Counted from the stretch's first letter, positions 16,837 through 26,223 are shown. The stretch: 64,000 nucleotides of DNA from Lacrimispora algidixylanolytica (GCF_003609635.1 NZ_MCIA01000034.1:1-64000); one strand, 5' to 3'. Numbers and translations are program-made. Notes: generated by a model not told the origin, from the letters alone.

Positions 16837-17539
16837 AAGATTCTCCCATTAGGCCAAGAGGAATTAAATTCCTGTTTTCCTCATCTCCTGTATTTCCGTA
16901 AACTTCTTCTCTTTGAATATGAAAGGCGAATTCAGGCAAAGTAAGGCCAAGAAACTGATAATAAGCTTCCATCACCAATTCGGGCTTTAGATTATCTGCA
17001 CTACCAGAAGACACTTTCATAAAGATACGCTCATCCTCAGCGGAAAGTTCGTAAATACCGGATTTAATATCCACTTCCTTTTCACCTTTTTTTGTTTTCT
17101 TTATGATAAGGATCTCAGGTTGGTTCAAGAAATCAGCAAGGCCTGTGAAAAAACGTCCTAAGTCAGACGGCTCTTTGCCTTCCCGGAATATTAAGGTGTA
17201 ATCAGCTGCAGCGACTAGAGACATGGCATTTTTAGCACGCTCATCTAGGACACGACAATCCGTAGCCATAATGCCTTCTACCATGACCGCATTAAGCCTA
17301 TCCATCAAGGTTTTTGTGTCTATCATTGAATTCACTTCAATATCCATATATTCCCCGTTGCTAGTGAGTCCTACGCCTAGTGGCGCTGCAAAGGACATGA
17401 CCTGGTGGGGACTAAAACCCTCGCTGTATTTGATATCTATTTCTGCTCTTCGTATTGCTTTTTGGAAGTAACGCATGATATCCAAATGGCCAATAAATTT
17501 CACAGGCCCATGCTTGTAAAATTTAATTCTTACCTTCAT
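16829..17539 (-). CDS. TIGR03936/DUF2344 radical SAM-associated protein
   Basis: A 236-residue protein of the TIGR03936 (DUF2344) family, which always accompanies, or is fused to, the TIGR03960 radical SAM protein. The N-terminus RIKFYKHGPVKFIGHLDIMR and the following YSEGFSPHQVMSFAAPLGVG patch are diagnostic. The biochemical role is unknown; its repeated association with RNase G and ribosomal proteins suggests RNA modification or maturation. It overlaps the upstream gene by 17 bases and has GGAGGA before its ATG. Confidence 0.9.
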   Translation of the reverse strand: MKVRIKFYKHGPVKFIGHLDIMRYFQKAIRRAEIDIKYSEGFSPHQVMSFAAPLGVGLTSNGEYMDIEVNSMIDTKTLMDRLNAVMVEGIMATDCRVLDERAKNAMSLVAAADYTLIFREGKEPSDLGRFFTGLADFLNQPEILIIKKTKKGEKEVDIKSGIYELSAEDERIFMKVSSGSADNLKPELVMEAYYQFLGLTLPEFAFHIQREEVYGNTGDEENRNLIPLGLMGESCE

Positions 17540-19388
17540 AGCAAATTCCTCCTTTAAAACTCATAGCCCCACAACCAGTACAATGCTGGCGGCAGTTAGG
17601 AGTTATTTTTTCGCTGACGGCATTTTGCCATTCTCGCTTTAAGAACTCTTTGGTTACTCCTGAATGAATGAAATCCCATGGAAACACTTCATCAAGATCA
17701 CGTTCTCTTATGGTGTAAAAATCCGGATCAATACCGCAGGTTTCAAAGGCGTTCATCCAGAGTTCATTTTTAAAGTGCTCTGACCAAGAATCGTAAATAG
17801 CACCATTTTTATAGACCTCTTCAATAAGAGCCGATATTTTTCGATCGCCTCTTGCTAAAACGCCTTCTAGGACAGTCAGATCTGCCTCATGATAATTGTA
17901 CTTTAGACTCTTTTTATTTAACATGGTACGGAACTTGTCCTTAACAATATAAGCTCTCTCTAAAAATTCTTCCCTTGTGCACATTCTTGCCCATTGGAAT
18001 GGTGTAAATGGTTTTGGTACAAAGAAGGAGGAACTAGCAACTATCTGCACTTTTCCGTTTCTCTGATCCTTTGGAATTTCGTAATATACCTCTGCAACCT
18101 TTTCGGATAACTCAGCAATGCCTTCCATATCTTCTACGGTTTCCGTAGGCAGACCCAGCATAAAATACAGCTTTACACGGTTCCAGCCTCCGTTGAATGC
18201 CTCACTTGCTCCCTTTAAGATTGTTTCCTCTGTCAAACCTTTGTTAATAACATCACGAAGTCGCTGAGACCCAGCTTCTGGTGCAAAGGTTAAGCTGCTT
18301 TTTTTAATATCTTGAACCTTACTCATAACATCCAGGGAAAATGCATCGATACGAAGGGATGGAAGTGAGATATTCACACCCTTCCCCTTAAATTCTTCAA
18401 TAAGGAAATTGACAATTCCTTCTAATTGGGAATAATCGCTTGAGCTTAATGAACTTAAGGAAATCTCTTCATGGCCGGTGCTTTTTAATAGCTTATAAGC
18501 GTAATCCTTTAAATATTCAAGGCTATGTTCTCTGCATGGACGGTATACATTACCGGCCTGGCAAAAACGGCAACCTCTAATACAACCTCTTTGTAACTCC
18601 AAAACCACTCGGTCTTGGGTAGCTTTAATAAATGGAACGATTGGATTATCGATAAAAAAAGCATCATCCATGTTGTTCACAACCTGTTTCGTTACTTTTT
18701 CCTTTGCATGAGAGTTGTTGGGCTTCATGCAATCAACAGTACCGTCTTCTTTATAGGTTACGTCATAAAAAGCCGGAACATAAATTCCATCTATTCCTGC
18801 GGCCATCTGAAGGAAATCCTTACGGCTTCCACCTTTTTTCTTATTCTCTTTATAACGGTCCATTAATTCAAAATAAACCGTCTCGCCTTCCCCAATATAA
18901 AACAGATCAAAAAATGCTGCAAGAGGTTCCGGGTTATAGGCACATGGACCGCCACCAATTAAGATAGGATCATCTTCTGCCCTGTCTTTTGTGTGAAATG
19001 GGATCTTACCTAAATCTAATATTTGCAATATGTTGGTATAGCACATCTCGTACTGCAGGGTAATTCCTATAAAATCAAATTCCTTAATAGGATCCTGTGA
19101 TTCCAACGCAAAAAGTGGGATGTTTTCCTCCCTCATAATCTTGTCCAAATCTGTCCATGGGGAATAGATGCGTTCGCAGTAAATATCATCTCTCCGGTTA
19201 AACATATCGTATAAAATCTGCATTCCCAGATGGGACATACCAATCTCGTATACGTCAGGGAAGCACATAGCAAAACGAATATCCACTAATTTGGGATCTT
19301 TCTTAGCCATGTTTACCTCACCACCGATGTAGCGGGCGGGTTTATCAATTTGTAATAATATCTCATCACTTAATGCTAGTTTTCTCAT
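17523..19388 (-). CDS. TIGR03960 B12-binding-like radical SAM protein
   Basis: A 621-residue protein. It has an N-terminal cobalamin-binding-like domain without an obvious B12-ligating His motif (about 20-200), then a radical SAM barrel with the Cys cluster CIRGCRFC near residues 270-277. A C-terminal substrate region with several Cys (HCTGCGAMSFKGGIC) follows. The substrate is unknown. It is the first gene of the TIGR03960-TIGR03936-RNase G operon. Two interleaved inverted repeats lie 52-90 bases upstream. An AAGGAAT ribosome binding site precedes the ATG. Confidence 0.92.
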   Translation of the reverse strand: MRKLALSDEILLQIDKPARYIGGEVNMAKKDPKLVDIRFAMCFPDVYEIGMSHLGMQILYDMFNRRDDIYCERIYSPWTDLDKIMREENIPLFALESQDPIKEFDFIGITLQYEMCYTNILQILDLGKIPFHTKDRAEDDPILIGGGPCAYNPEPLAAFFDLFYIGEGETVYFELMDRYKENKKKGGSRKDFLQMAAGIDGIYVPAFYDVTYKEDGTVDCMKPNNSHAKEKVTKQVVNNMDDAFFIDNPIVPFIKATQDRVVLELQRGCIRGCRFCQAGNVYRPCREHSLEYLKDYAYKLLKSTGHEEISLSSLSSSDYSQLEGIVNFLIEEFKGKGVNISLPSLRIDAFSLDVMSKVQDIKKSSLTFAPEAGSQRLRDVINKGLTEETILKGASEAFNGGWNRVKLYFMLGLPTETVEDMEGIAELSEKVAEVYYEIPKDQRNGKVQIVASSSFFVPKPFTPFQWARMCTREEFLERAYIVKDKFRTMLNKKSLKYNYHEADLTVLEGVLARGDRKISALIEEVYKNGAIYDSWSEHFKNELWMNAFETCGIDPDFYTIRERDLDEVFPWDFIHSGVTKEFLKREWQNAVSEKITPNCRQHCTGCGAMSFKGGICYEGKN

Positions 19389-19439
19389 GCCTATTCCTTT
19401 TTTACATGTGAATCAATCACACTTTATAATTAATGCAAC

Positions 19440-19478
19440 GGTTATATTGGGAATAATGGGATTATAACCTATTATTCC
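19440..19478. repeat. Two interleaved inverted repeats upstream of the radical SAM gene
   Basis: GGTTATA (19440-19446) pairs with TATAACC (19463-19469). GGAATAAT (19450-19457) pairs with ATTATTCC (19471-19478). The order left1-left2-right1-right2 is that of a pseudoknot, or of two mutually exclusive hairpins or overlapping operators. It lies 52-90 bases upstream of the start at 19388. Confidence 0.6.
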
Positions 19479-19552
19479 ATCTTACATTGCATAATTATAA
19501 AATATTTTACAGGATTAAGCAACACTATTTGGCAAAATGCCTAGAAAGGGGA

Positions 19553-20305
19553 CTAATTCATTTGTAGATGAAAATCCAAAGTCCCATCCTCTTTTTCAGA
19601 AGCAAATCCCTCTACTCCAAATACCTGGCGTACTCTATCTTTTTGAAGCACCTCTGATGGACTGCCGCTATACACGGCTTTCCCTTGCTTCATTAAATAG
19701 AGAGTGTCACAATAATGCGCCGCCAATCGAAGATCGTGCAAGACGATAAGAATTGTCTTTTTGCTCTTTCTTAATATATCCAAAATAAACAACTGGTGTT
19801 TGATATCCAGATGATTGGTTGGTTCGTCAAGGATAATGGTATCAACGCCTTGGGCAAATGCTCGAGCAATGAAAACCATCTTTCGCTCACCACCAGACAA
19901 ACTTTGTATATTCCTGTCCTTTAGATGGGGTATCTCAAGCTGTTCCAGAGAATTCATCACTATCTCTTTTTCCGATTTTTTACTGGTTTTTCCCCGAATA
20001 TGAGCGGCCATGGATACGATTTCATAAGCGGTAAAGTCAAATACGCAATCGCTATCCTGCCCTACATACCCATAAAGCTGGGCCAGCTTCTTATTACTAA
20101 AGCCAGCAAGGGAGGCACCATCTAATAAGATTTCCCCAGCTTCCATGGGGGAGATGCCAAGGGTTGTTTTTAAAAGAGTGGACTTTCCGCAGCCGTTTGG
20201 ACCTATAATCCCTGTCATTTTACCGCATTCTGCCGTTAAGTTCACTTCATGAAGGATTTTCTTTCCACCTGCATCCACACATATATCGCGAAACTCTATT
20301 TTCAT
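19553..20305 (-). CDS. btuD: Corrinoid ABC transporter ATPase, BtuD-like
   Basis: A 250-residue ATPase of the FepC/BtuD class. Walker A is GPNGCGKST (35-43), the signature LSGGERK lies near 138, and Walker B is TIILDEPTNHLD, followed by an H-loop (LHD). By protein sequence alone it could serve iron-siderophore, heme or cobalamin import. The cobalamin riboswitch upstream of the operon supports corrinoids. It is the last gene of the operon, 21 bases after the permease gene. Confidence 0.88.
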   Translation of the reverse strand: MKIEFRDICVDAGGKKILHEVNLTAECGKMTGIIGPNGCGKSTLLKTTLGISPMEAGEILLDGASLAGFSNKKLAQLYGYVGQDSDCVFDFTAYEIVSMAAHIRGKTSKKSEKEIVMNSLEQLEIPHLKDRNIQSLSGGERKMVFIARAFAQGVDTIILDEPTNHLDIKHQLFILDILRKSKKTILIVLHDLRLAAHYCDTLYLMKQGKAVYSGSPSEVLQKDRVRQVFGVEGFASEKEDGTLDFHLQMN

Positions 20306-20326
20306 AATTCTCCTACTTATCCATTC

Positions 20327-21400
20327 TCAACCGTTTTGCCCTCTGTAATTTTTCCGTATCATTAGAAACAGGAAAAATGGCGCGCCAACAAAAGCCGTAA
20401 TGATTCCAATTGGTAGTTCTGCCGCCCGAAACGCACTGCGGGCCAGGCTGTCCGCCCACATGAGGTAAATGGCTCCTGATAATGCACTCAGGGGTATTAT
20501 AAATTTATTATTACTGGAACGAAGGAGCAACCGGGCCACATGAGGAACCACCAGACCAACAAAACCGATGATGCCAGTAACGGAAACTAGAGAGGCCACA
20601 ATGATGGAACATATGATAAACATACCTGCCCGAAAGTGTTTTACCGATAGACCAAGTGCGGCGGCATCTTCATCCCCCATCATCATTAGATTTAATTTTC
20701 CTGATTGTGAGACACAAACTATAAGGCCAAGGCACACACCAAAGGCTGGAACGGTAATGGTTGACCACTGGGCCGCAGCGAGACTTCCCATCTGCCAATT
20801 ATAAACCGATGCAATACTCTCCGAGCTTTTTGCAATAAAAATAAGGAAACCTGTGACAGCACTCATAACTGCATTAATTGCGGTTCCGGAAAGTAATAAA
20901 GTCACTGGATGGAGCTTACCACCTCCTGCGAATCTTGCCATGAAATAGACAAGAAAAGAAGAGATCAGTGCACCAATCATTGCCATTATGGTGGTTTGGT
21001 ACTGTCCACTAAAAAACGGAATCGGGAGAAGCAGCGCACAGGCTGCTCCCGATGATGCTCCTGAGGAAATTCCAAGTATGTATGGATCTGCAATTGGATT
21101 TAGAACCAACGCTTGCATGACTGCACCACATAAACCAAGGCCAGCACCGCATAATATGCCAAACAATACTCTGGGCAGCCGTATATTCCAGATGATCTGA
21201 TAATCTGCTCTGGCCCATAAGCCTTCCTTTAATCCCATTCCCCCGTGAAAAATCTGGTCATTTAAAATTCCATAAACAACAGACAAGGAAATATCTGTAG
21301 AGCCTTTGGATATGACCAATAGTAAGGAGGCACACAAAGCTAAAATCAAGATAGGAAATAAAAACATTCCTCTTAGATTTTTTCCATTATCTTGTCTCAT
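20327..21400 (-). CDS. btuC: Corrinoid ABC transporter permease, BtuC-like
   Basis: A 357-residue FecCD-family permease with about ten membrane segments. It has the LPRVLFGILCGAGLGLCGAVMQ patch near residue 75, ILGISSGASSGA near 110, and the GFVGLVVPHVARLL loop near 275 that contacts the ATPase. It is co-transcribed with the binding protein (four-base overlap, ATGA) and the ATPase. Substrate assignment rests on the riboswitch. Confidence 0.9.
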   Translation of the reverse strand: MRQDNGKNLRGMFLFPILILALCASLLLVISKGSTDISLSVVYGILNDQIFHGGMGLKEGLWARADYQIIWNIRLPRVLFGILCGAGLGLCGAVMQALVLNPIADPYILGISSGASSGAACALLLPIPFFSGQYQTTIMAMIGALISSFLVYFMARFAGGGKLHPVTLLLSGTAINAVMSAVTGFLIFIAKSSESIASVYNWQMGSLAAAQWSTITVPAFGVCLGLIVCVSQSGKLNLMMMGDEDAAALGLSVKHFRAGMFIICSIIVASLVSVTGIIGFVGLVVPHVARLLLRSSNNKFIIPLSALSGAIYLMWADSLARSAFRAAELPIGIITAFVGAPFFLFLMIRKNYRGQNG

Positions 21401-22431
21401 TTTTTAAATTGCTCCGGATAGAAAAATTCTGCAAAGCTTCTGCATGCACTGGTTGCACGTACATCTTGCATAACGGTTACTAATGGCACCGTTAAATATG
21501 CTTTATTTTTTACGGCTGTTACATCGGAAAGTGCAGGGTTATTGTTAATGAAATCCATCTTTTCTTCAATGGTTTGCTGACCATAATCGTTAAAGATTAT
21601 AACATCTGGATTCGTCTTTACAATTGTTTCTACACTTGTGTTAAACCAACGAGATTCAGCCATATTTCTGGTGCAGTTGATTCCACCTGCCAGCTCAATC
21701 AGATTGCTTTGTAATCCTGCTGATGTGGTATAGATTTCATTGCCTTTAAAGGTGTCCATAACGAATACTTTTACTTTGTCTTTTTCATCAACTCCTGATA
21801 CCGCAGTCTGAATTTCAGAGATTTCTTGTTTCATTTTATCAATCAATGATGAGGCACGATCTTCAACCTTAAATATTTTACCCAGATTTTCTATGTCAGT
21901 GTAGACATTTTCTATGGTTTCATCCTTCACAAGAGTGCCTGTTATGGTATAGCTGTTAATTCCCTTATTGCCAAACATTTCATAGCTTCCCCACTTGCTT
22001 TCCTGGAAAGAGCTGATTTGTCCTATGACTAAGTCTGTTTCCAAAGCTACTGCATTTTCATGAGATACCTCGATCTCAGGTATGGATGAAAACTCATCTG
22101 CCAGTTCCGCCAGAGGAGTTTCTGCTTTACTGGCAGGTACACTCTTTCCAGCGATATAATCTTTTAGCCCAAGCATGACCATATTTTCTGCGCTGTATAA
22201 ATTACAGCAAAGCACCTTTTGGGGCATGGAGGTAAACGTAATGGTTCTATCACCATTTTGTATTACTACTTCACCATATGCTTCTGATTTTTGACCTGCC
22301 AATTCCTGACTTTTTGTTTCCGCCAAAGTTGTTGTTGACTCTGTGGATTTTGCTCCAGATTGGCCTGCTGGGGAACAACCTGTTACAGAAATAACTATGG
22401 CTGCCGCCAGTGCAATTAAACTTTTTTTCAT
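21397..22431 (-). CDS. btuF: Corrinoid-binding lipoprotein, BtuF-like
   Basis: A 344-residue type-III solute-binding lipoprotein. It has a signal peptide with lipobox VTGC (Cys19), a low-complexity Ser/Thr/Glu linker to about residue 50, then a BtuF/FepB-like two-lobed domain. That domain contains QKVLCCNLYSAENMVMLGL, TDLVIG and NPDVIIFNDYG patches. It would sit outside the membrane and deliver ligand to BtuC. It is the first gene after the cobalamin riboswitch and has GAGGAAA before its ATG. Confidence 0.87.
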   Translation of the reverse strand: MKKSLIALAAAIVISVTGCSPAGQSGAKSTESTTTLAETKSQELAGQKSEAYGEVVIQNGDRTITFTSMPQKVLCCNLYSAENMVMLGLKDYIAGKSVPASKAETPLAELADEFSSIPEIEVSHENAVALETDLVIGQISSFQESKWGSYEMFGNKGINSYTITGTLVKDETIENVYTDIENLGKIFKVEDRASSLIDKMKQEISEIQTAVSGVDEKDKVKVFVMDTFKGNEIYTTSAGLQSNLIELAGGINCTRNMAESRWFNTSVETIVKTNPDVIIFNDYGQQTIEEKMDFINNNPALSDVTAVKNKAYLTVPLVTVMQDVRATSACRSFAEFFYPEQFKK

Positions 22432-22541
22432 CTTTTGTTTCCTCGATCTCTCTATTGTTTTGTGAATTCAAAATTCCCACATAGATTAGCTATGATCCCT
22501 CACAGGAGAGAAAACCATGGATTCATGGCGCTCTGTGTTTC

Positions 22542-22588
22542 AAAAGAAAAACCCCTGGTATCTGCCTTTGCACGCAAATACTAGGGGT
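22542..22588 (-). terminator. Riboswitch expression-platform terminator
   Basis: On the minus strand a long hairpin (outer stem 22583-22588 with 22551-22556, extended inward by about nine further pairs including a wobble) is followed by a T-rich run. It lies between the cobalamin aptamer and btuF, so ligand-dependent transcription termination is the likely mode of control. Confidence 0.8.
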
Positions 22589-22704
22589 ATTAATCCAATG
22601 GAACAACAAACCGCTATCAGGCACACCAAATATGCCCTGCCTAAAACTGACACGATTCCTATAAAATACTGTTCCCTTCGTCATCCGCGAGGAAATCACA
22701 ATAA

Positions 22705-22885
22705 AAATACGGCAGTTCTTCTGACTTAAGCGTTCTGACTTTTTCATCAGAGGTTTTTTTACCTTCCCAAGATCACTCTCAGTGGCTGAAATCTTTCACA
22801 AAAAACCAACGCTATCACAGCAGCGGGACTATGCAGGAATCTCACCTGACTTCTCTTTTCATTGGCACATGGCCAAACCGTATTT
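22705..22885 (-). promoter_or_regulatory. Cobalamin riboswitch aptamer
   Basis: Read on the minus strand, the region starts and ends with a perfect P1 pair AAATACGG/CCGTATTT (22878-22885 and 22705-22712). Between them lie the conserved blocks CAGGTGAGATTCCTG, AGTCCCGCTGCTGTGATAGC, the B12-box GCCACTG (22780-22786), GGGAAGGT (22761-22768) and GTCAGAAGAACTGCCG. The order and spacing match the AdoCbl class riboswitch. It precedes btuFCD by about 270 bases. The 22432-22948 gap holds this element, its terminator and no gene. Confidence 0.93.
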
Positions 22886-22948
22886 CTTTCTATGTAATTT
22901 AAAATTCAAAGGTATCGTATCTTACTTAGACCATAAAGTCAATAGATT

Positions 22949-24769
22949 CTAATACTTTCCATAGGCCTCATCATTGCCAGTTGAAACGTAACTCTCAGGC
23001 TGTGAAGTGTAGTGATGTTCTCTTGACGCCAGATTATTGACATTATTTGAATCCGATAACAGATTAAACTTGGTAAGTTCTCCACGGAGAATTTGGGCCT
23101 GTGCAGTCAGCTCCTCACTAGAAGCAGAGCTTTCTTCCGCTGTTGCAGCATTGGTCTGAATCACAGAAGATACCTGGGATAATCCCTGATTAATCTGAAT
23201 AATAGCATCAGTCTGATCCTGAGAATCAGCTTCGATTTCTTTAATGGCTTCATCCACCATAGCTGCCTTTTCTGCAACATCATTTAGGAGTATCAGCGTC
23301 TGACTTGCTATTTTTTCACCTTCTGAAACCTTAGCATTTGACTTCTGAATCAGTTCTGCCGTCTGCTTTGCAGCCTCAGCCGATTTGGCAGCTAAGTTTC
23401 TTACTTCATCAGCAACTACGGCAAAGCCTTTTCCTGCTTCTCCTGCCCTGGCAGCTTCTACCGCTGCATTAAGAGCAAGGATATTGGTCTGGAATGCAAT
23501 GTCTTCCACCAGTTTGGTGACCTTAGAAATCTCTTCGGAAGACTGGCTGATTTCTTTCATTGCAGCATTCAGGTTTTTCATATGATCGTTACTTTCATAA
23601 ACACCTTCTCCTGCCAGAGCCACATATTCCGTAGCTTTACGTACGGAAACCGTATTTTTCTCCGCTTTCTCCGTTACGCTCTGGATTGCAGCAGTTAATT
23701 CCTCCACAGTGGCAGCCTGTTCCGTAGCTCCTGATGCAAGTGCCTGAGATGCATCCGCTACTTGACCTGCGCCAGAATTAACCTGATCCGCTGATGTCTG
23801 TATTATTAGCATTGTAGAATTTAAGGCAGCTGTGGTTTTAAGAAGGGATTGCTTAATGACTGCGAAATCTCCTATATAGTCAAGATCAACCGTAAGACAC
23901 ATATCCCCTTTTGAAAGGCGGGTCAATTTATCAATGATATCTTCGATGTATGTAACAAGTCTGGTATTGGTTTCCCGGATGTTTACCGCCATTCGTCCCA
24001 GCTCATCATTGCTTTCATAATGAATCTGCTTATGTAGGTTACCTTTGGCCATCTCTTTGTACACCTCTTCTATCTCAGTAACAGGTATCAAGATGGCACG
24101 GACAAGGATGTTGATAACTGCAATGGTAGCTGCTATGGCACTGACTAAAACAATGGCAAGCACAATCCATGCATTGGATACTATGTTTTTAGCTGTCTGC
24201 TTCTGCAACGCTTCCTTTTGATTGCCGACTATATTCATGTCATCCATGATTTTAGCTATTTTATTAAACGTAGGAACAAATTCATTCTGGAATACATCAT
24301 AGGCAGCTTTTCCGTCTTTTTTAGATGGATCTTTAATCATATCAATGATCTTTGCACGCGCTGCTTCCGCCTCGGTTACATGCTGCATAATCTGTGCGAT
24401 GTTCTCATCATTTGCCTTACTGCGCTGGTGGGAAGCAAAAAAGTCCATATTGCTTTTAAACCCTTCCACACTCTGATTGGACAAATCCAAAGAAGCCTGA
24501 TAATCCTTTCCAGCAGTCTTATCCAAAATAGCCATCATGAGATAGCGCTGCACCGAATACATATCTACCTGCGCAGCCAAATTATGACTGGTTAGTGGAT
24601 ATGTGTATCTTGAATACATATCCACCTGATTCCCAATGCTGGATATACTTTTAGCTGAGGTGCCAAGAGAGATAATCAGTATCGCAAATACAATACCAAA
24701 TCCCACGGTCAGCTTCCATTTCACAGGTAACCTTTTTAAAAATACCTTTGTAGCCTTTTTTTCATTCAT
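22949..24769 (-). CDS. Methyl-accepting chemotaxis protein
   Basis: A 606-residue transmembrane chemoreceptor. It has a short N-terminal cytoplasmic tail and a membrane helix (about 15-40), a four-helix-bundle-type extracellular sensor (about 45-195), and a second membrane helix (about 200-222). A HAMP region follows, then a long coiled-coil signalling domain with the hairpin tip [20 protein letters not shown]. The preferred start is the ATG at 24769, because GGAGGT sits just upstream; a start at 24784 would place that site inside the gene. The ligand is unknown. No flagellar or che genes are nearby. Confidence 0.9.
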   Translation of the reverse strand: MNEKKATKVFLKRLPVKWKLTVGFGIVFAILIISLGTSAKSISSIGNQVDMYSRYTYPLTSHNLAAQVDMYSVQRYLMMAILDKTAGKDYQASLDLSNQSVEGFKSNMDFFASHQRSKANDENIAQIMQHVTEAEAARAKIIDMIKDPSKKDGKAAYDVFQNEFVPTFNKIAKIMDDMNIVGNQKEALQKQTAKNIVSNAWIVLAIVLVSAIAATIAVINILVRAILIPVTEIEEVYKEMAKGNLHKQIHYESNDELGRMAVNIRETNTRLVTYIEDIIDKLTRLSKGDMCLTVDLDYIGDFAVIKQSLLKTTAALNSTMLIIQTSADQVNSGAGQVADASQALASGATEQAATVEELTAAIQSVTEKAEKNTVSVRKATEYVALAGEGVYESNDHMKNLNAAMKEISQSSEEISKVTKLVEDIAFQTNILALNAAVEAARAGEAGKGFAVVADEVRNLAAKSAEAAKQTAELIQKSNAKVSEGEKIASQTLILLNDVAEKAAMVDEAIKEIEADSQDQTDAIIQINQGLSQVSSVIQTNAATAEESSASSEELTAQAQILRGELTKFNLLSDSNNVNNLASREHHYTSQPESYVSTGNDEAYGKY

Positions 24770-24877
24770 AATGATACCTCCCATTTGTACTTTATAATGT
24801 AACCGTCTCTTCCTTGCGCAATAACAACTGGGATCCTGTCAACTTTTCAGGTGTTTCCTACTCATTGTCTTTAGTAA

Positions 24878-24898
24878 AAAAGTAAACGATTTACTTTT
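24878..24898. repeat. Perfect inverted repeat upstream of the chemoreceptor gene
   Basis: AAAAGTAAA-CGA-TTTACTTTT is a perfect 9-base dyad with a 3-base centre, about 110 bases upstream of the chemoreceptor start. A related half-site (AAAAGTAAATTT) follows about 10 bases further. It has no GC stem, so operator is more likely than terminator. The rest of the 24770-25024 gap is AT-rich with no gene. Confidence 0.5.
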
Positions 24899-25024
24899 AT
24901 ATTCTAAAAGTAAATTTAATTTTTGTTGTTCTAAATTTCGACATTTTATATCTTCATTCATAATAAAAGAGTACGTATGACCATTGGAGCTGCAGTCAAA
25001 AACCAAACGCTATAAAGCTCGGGG

Positions 25025-25219
25025 TTACGAACAACATACATTGGCCCATAGCCCGCCGGAATGATACTTATTTCTGGCATGTTGGTGGAGCAACAGCTTC
25101 CCATCCCGATATAAGAATACGGAAAATGCTCTGTGAAGCAGACCTCTCTGGTGACAAATTTCTTTTGACGCCTTACCGATCGTCCTATCTAGAACATCAA
25201 CACATATCAATTCATCCAT
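25025..25219 (-). pseudogene. idi: Truncated isopentenyl-diphosphate isomerase (type I)
   Basis: A 64-codon remnant of a Nudix-type isopentenyl-diphosphate delta-isomerase. It contains the family N-terminus: the polar first strand LICVDVLDRTIGKA, LLHRAFSVFLYRDGKLLLHQHA, and GGLWANVCCS, the equivalent of the W-(S/T)-N-x-C-C-S-H-P stretch. The reading frame stops exactly at the His codon (TAA), after which the same frame still reads Pro-Arg-Ala before decaying. The Nudix box and catalytic Glu residues are missing, so no activity is expected. It sits 16 bases after the LpdD-like gene as the last member of the UbiD/UbiX operon. Active Idi makes DMAPP, the source of the UbiX prenyl donor. Confidence 0.82.
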
Positions 25220-25235
25220 TATGACTCCAATCCAT

Positions 25236-25610
25236 TTAACACAAATATTTTTTAAGAATAATATCTACCGCAGAATCCACATTGTTACAAATAAGTTCAA
25301 TATCTTCAGCCGTGGCATTCTCAATATGAATTCCAAGGCTGACTGATACTGGCTCCCCAGATGCATTGCAGACTTTTTTTGCGATTTTTTGCGCAAGCTC
25401 TGCATCCTTATGTCCGGGTACAGTGATGGTCCATAAATCACAGCTTGATAAAGTTTTGCCGTGAATCTCAATTCCTGGAGATGCCAGCGCCACCCCTCCA
25501 AGATGGGGCTTATCTCCCCCTCTGACAAACATCGCAAGTCCTGATCCATTCGTATCATGAATGCTGATGTTAACAATGTATTTACCACTACCATAGGTTT
25601 CCGTTTTCAT
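25236..25610 (-). CDS. lpdD: LpdD-like accessory protein of prFMN decarboxylase
   Basis: A 124-residue soluble protein without membrane segments. It resembles the LpdD-like small proteins (prenylated-flavin chaperone-like) encoded with gallate/protocatechuate-type UbiD decarboxylases. Visible patches are GSGKYIVNISIHDTNGSG, GGDKPHLGGVALA and KTLSSCDLWTITVPGHKD. I recognise it from context and general pattern, not from an identified catalytic motif. The ATG at 25610 is preferred over an upstream GTG for spacing from AAAGG. It lies 50 bases after ubiX. Confidence 0.6.
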   Translation of the reverse strand: MKTETYGSGKYIVNISIHDTNGSGLAMFVRGGDKPHLGGVALASPGIEIHGKTLSSCDLWTITVPGHKDAELAQKIAKKVCNASGEPVSVSLGIHIENATAEDIELICNNVDSAVDIILKKYLC

Positions 25611-25659
25611 AGCCACACAGCCTTTCTTCTAACAATGGATTTTTAATCTTTTGAAGGTA

Positions 25660-26223
25660 TCAATTGGCACCGTTCCAAGGGATAAAGCTCTTATGGTCAA
25701 TTCCAAACTGCATCAACGTTTTTCCTACTACGTGATTGATTTGATCATCAAGAGATTGTGGGTTATTATAGAAAGTCAGCATTGGTGGAATAATGGTACA
25801 ACCTAGATCTGCCGCCTCATGCATATTGCGTAGATGCAATTTGCTTAAAGGCATCTCCCTGGTACAAAGTATAACCTTTCTATTCTCCTTGATACAGACA
25901 TCTGCAGCACGAATCAACAGATTATCCGTATACCCGCTTACAATACCCGCCAGAGTCTTCATACTGCACGGCATGATGATCATACCATCTGTTTTATAGG
26001 ATCCGCTTGAAATTGAGGCCGCAAGGTTATGTACATCATAATATTTGTCTGCATTGTCCAGCAGAAGCTGGAATGGCAAATTTGTTTCCAGCTCCCAATT
26101 TAATTTTGCATAATCTGATACCACAAGATGTGTCTCGCAGCCCTCTACTTCTTTTAGGGCCTTAAGCAGATAGTAACTCATAATGACACCCGTGGCACCA
26201 GATACTCCGATAATGATTCGCAT
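25660..26223 (-). CDS. ubiX: UbiX-type flavin prenyltransferase
   Basis: A 187-residue flavoprotein of the UbiX/BsdB/Pad1 family. It transfers a dimethylallyl group to FMN and cyclises it to prenylated FMN, the cofactor of UbiD enzymes. The N-terminal GVSGATG (7-13) is a variant of the FMN-binding GASGA motif. The central PCSMKTLAGIVSGYTDNLL and CTREMPLS patches are typical. It is encoded between the carrier and the LpdD-like gene in the decarboxylase operon. In characterised bacterial UbiX the donor is DMAP. Confidence 0.94.
   Translation of the reverse strand: MRIIIGVSGATGVIMSYYLLKALKEVEGCETHLVVSDYAKLNWELETNLPFQLLLDNADKYYDVHNLAASISSGSYKTDGMIIMPCSMKTLAGIVSGYTDNLLIRAADVCIKENRKVILCTREMPLSKLHLRNMHEAADLGCTIIPPMLTFYNNPQSLDDQINHVVGKTLMQFGIDHKSFIPWNGAN

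Noticed and set aside
22523-22747. A 74-codon minus-strand frame between the chemoreceptor and btuF
   Set aside because: It lies within the cobalamin riboswitch and its terminator; the frame is an accident of structured RNA.
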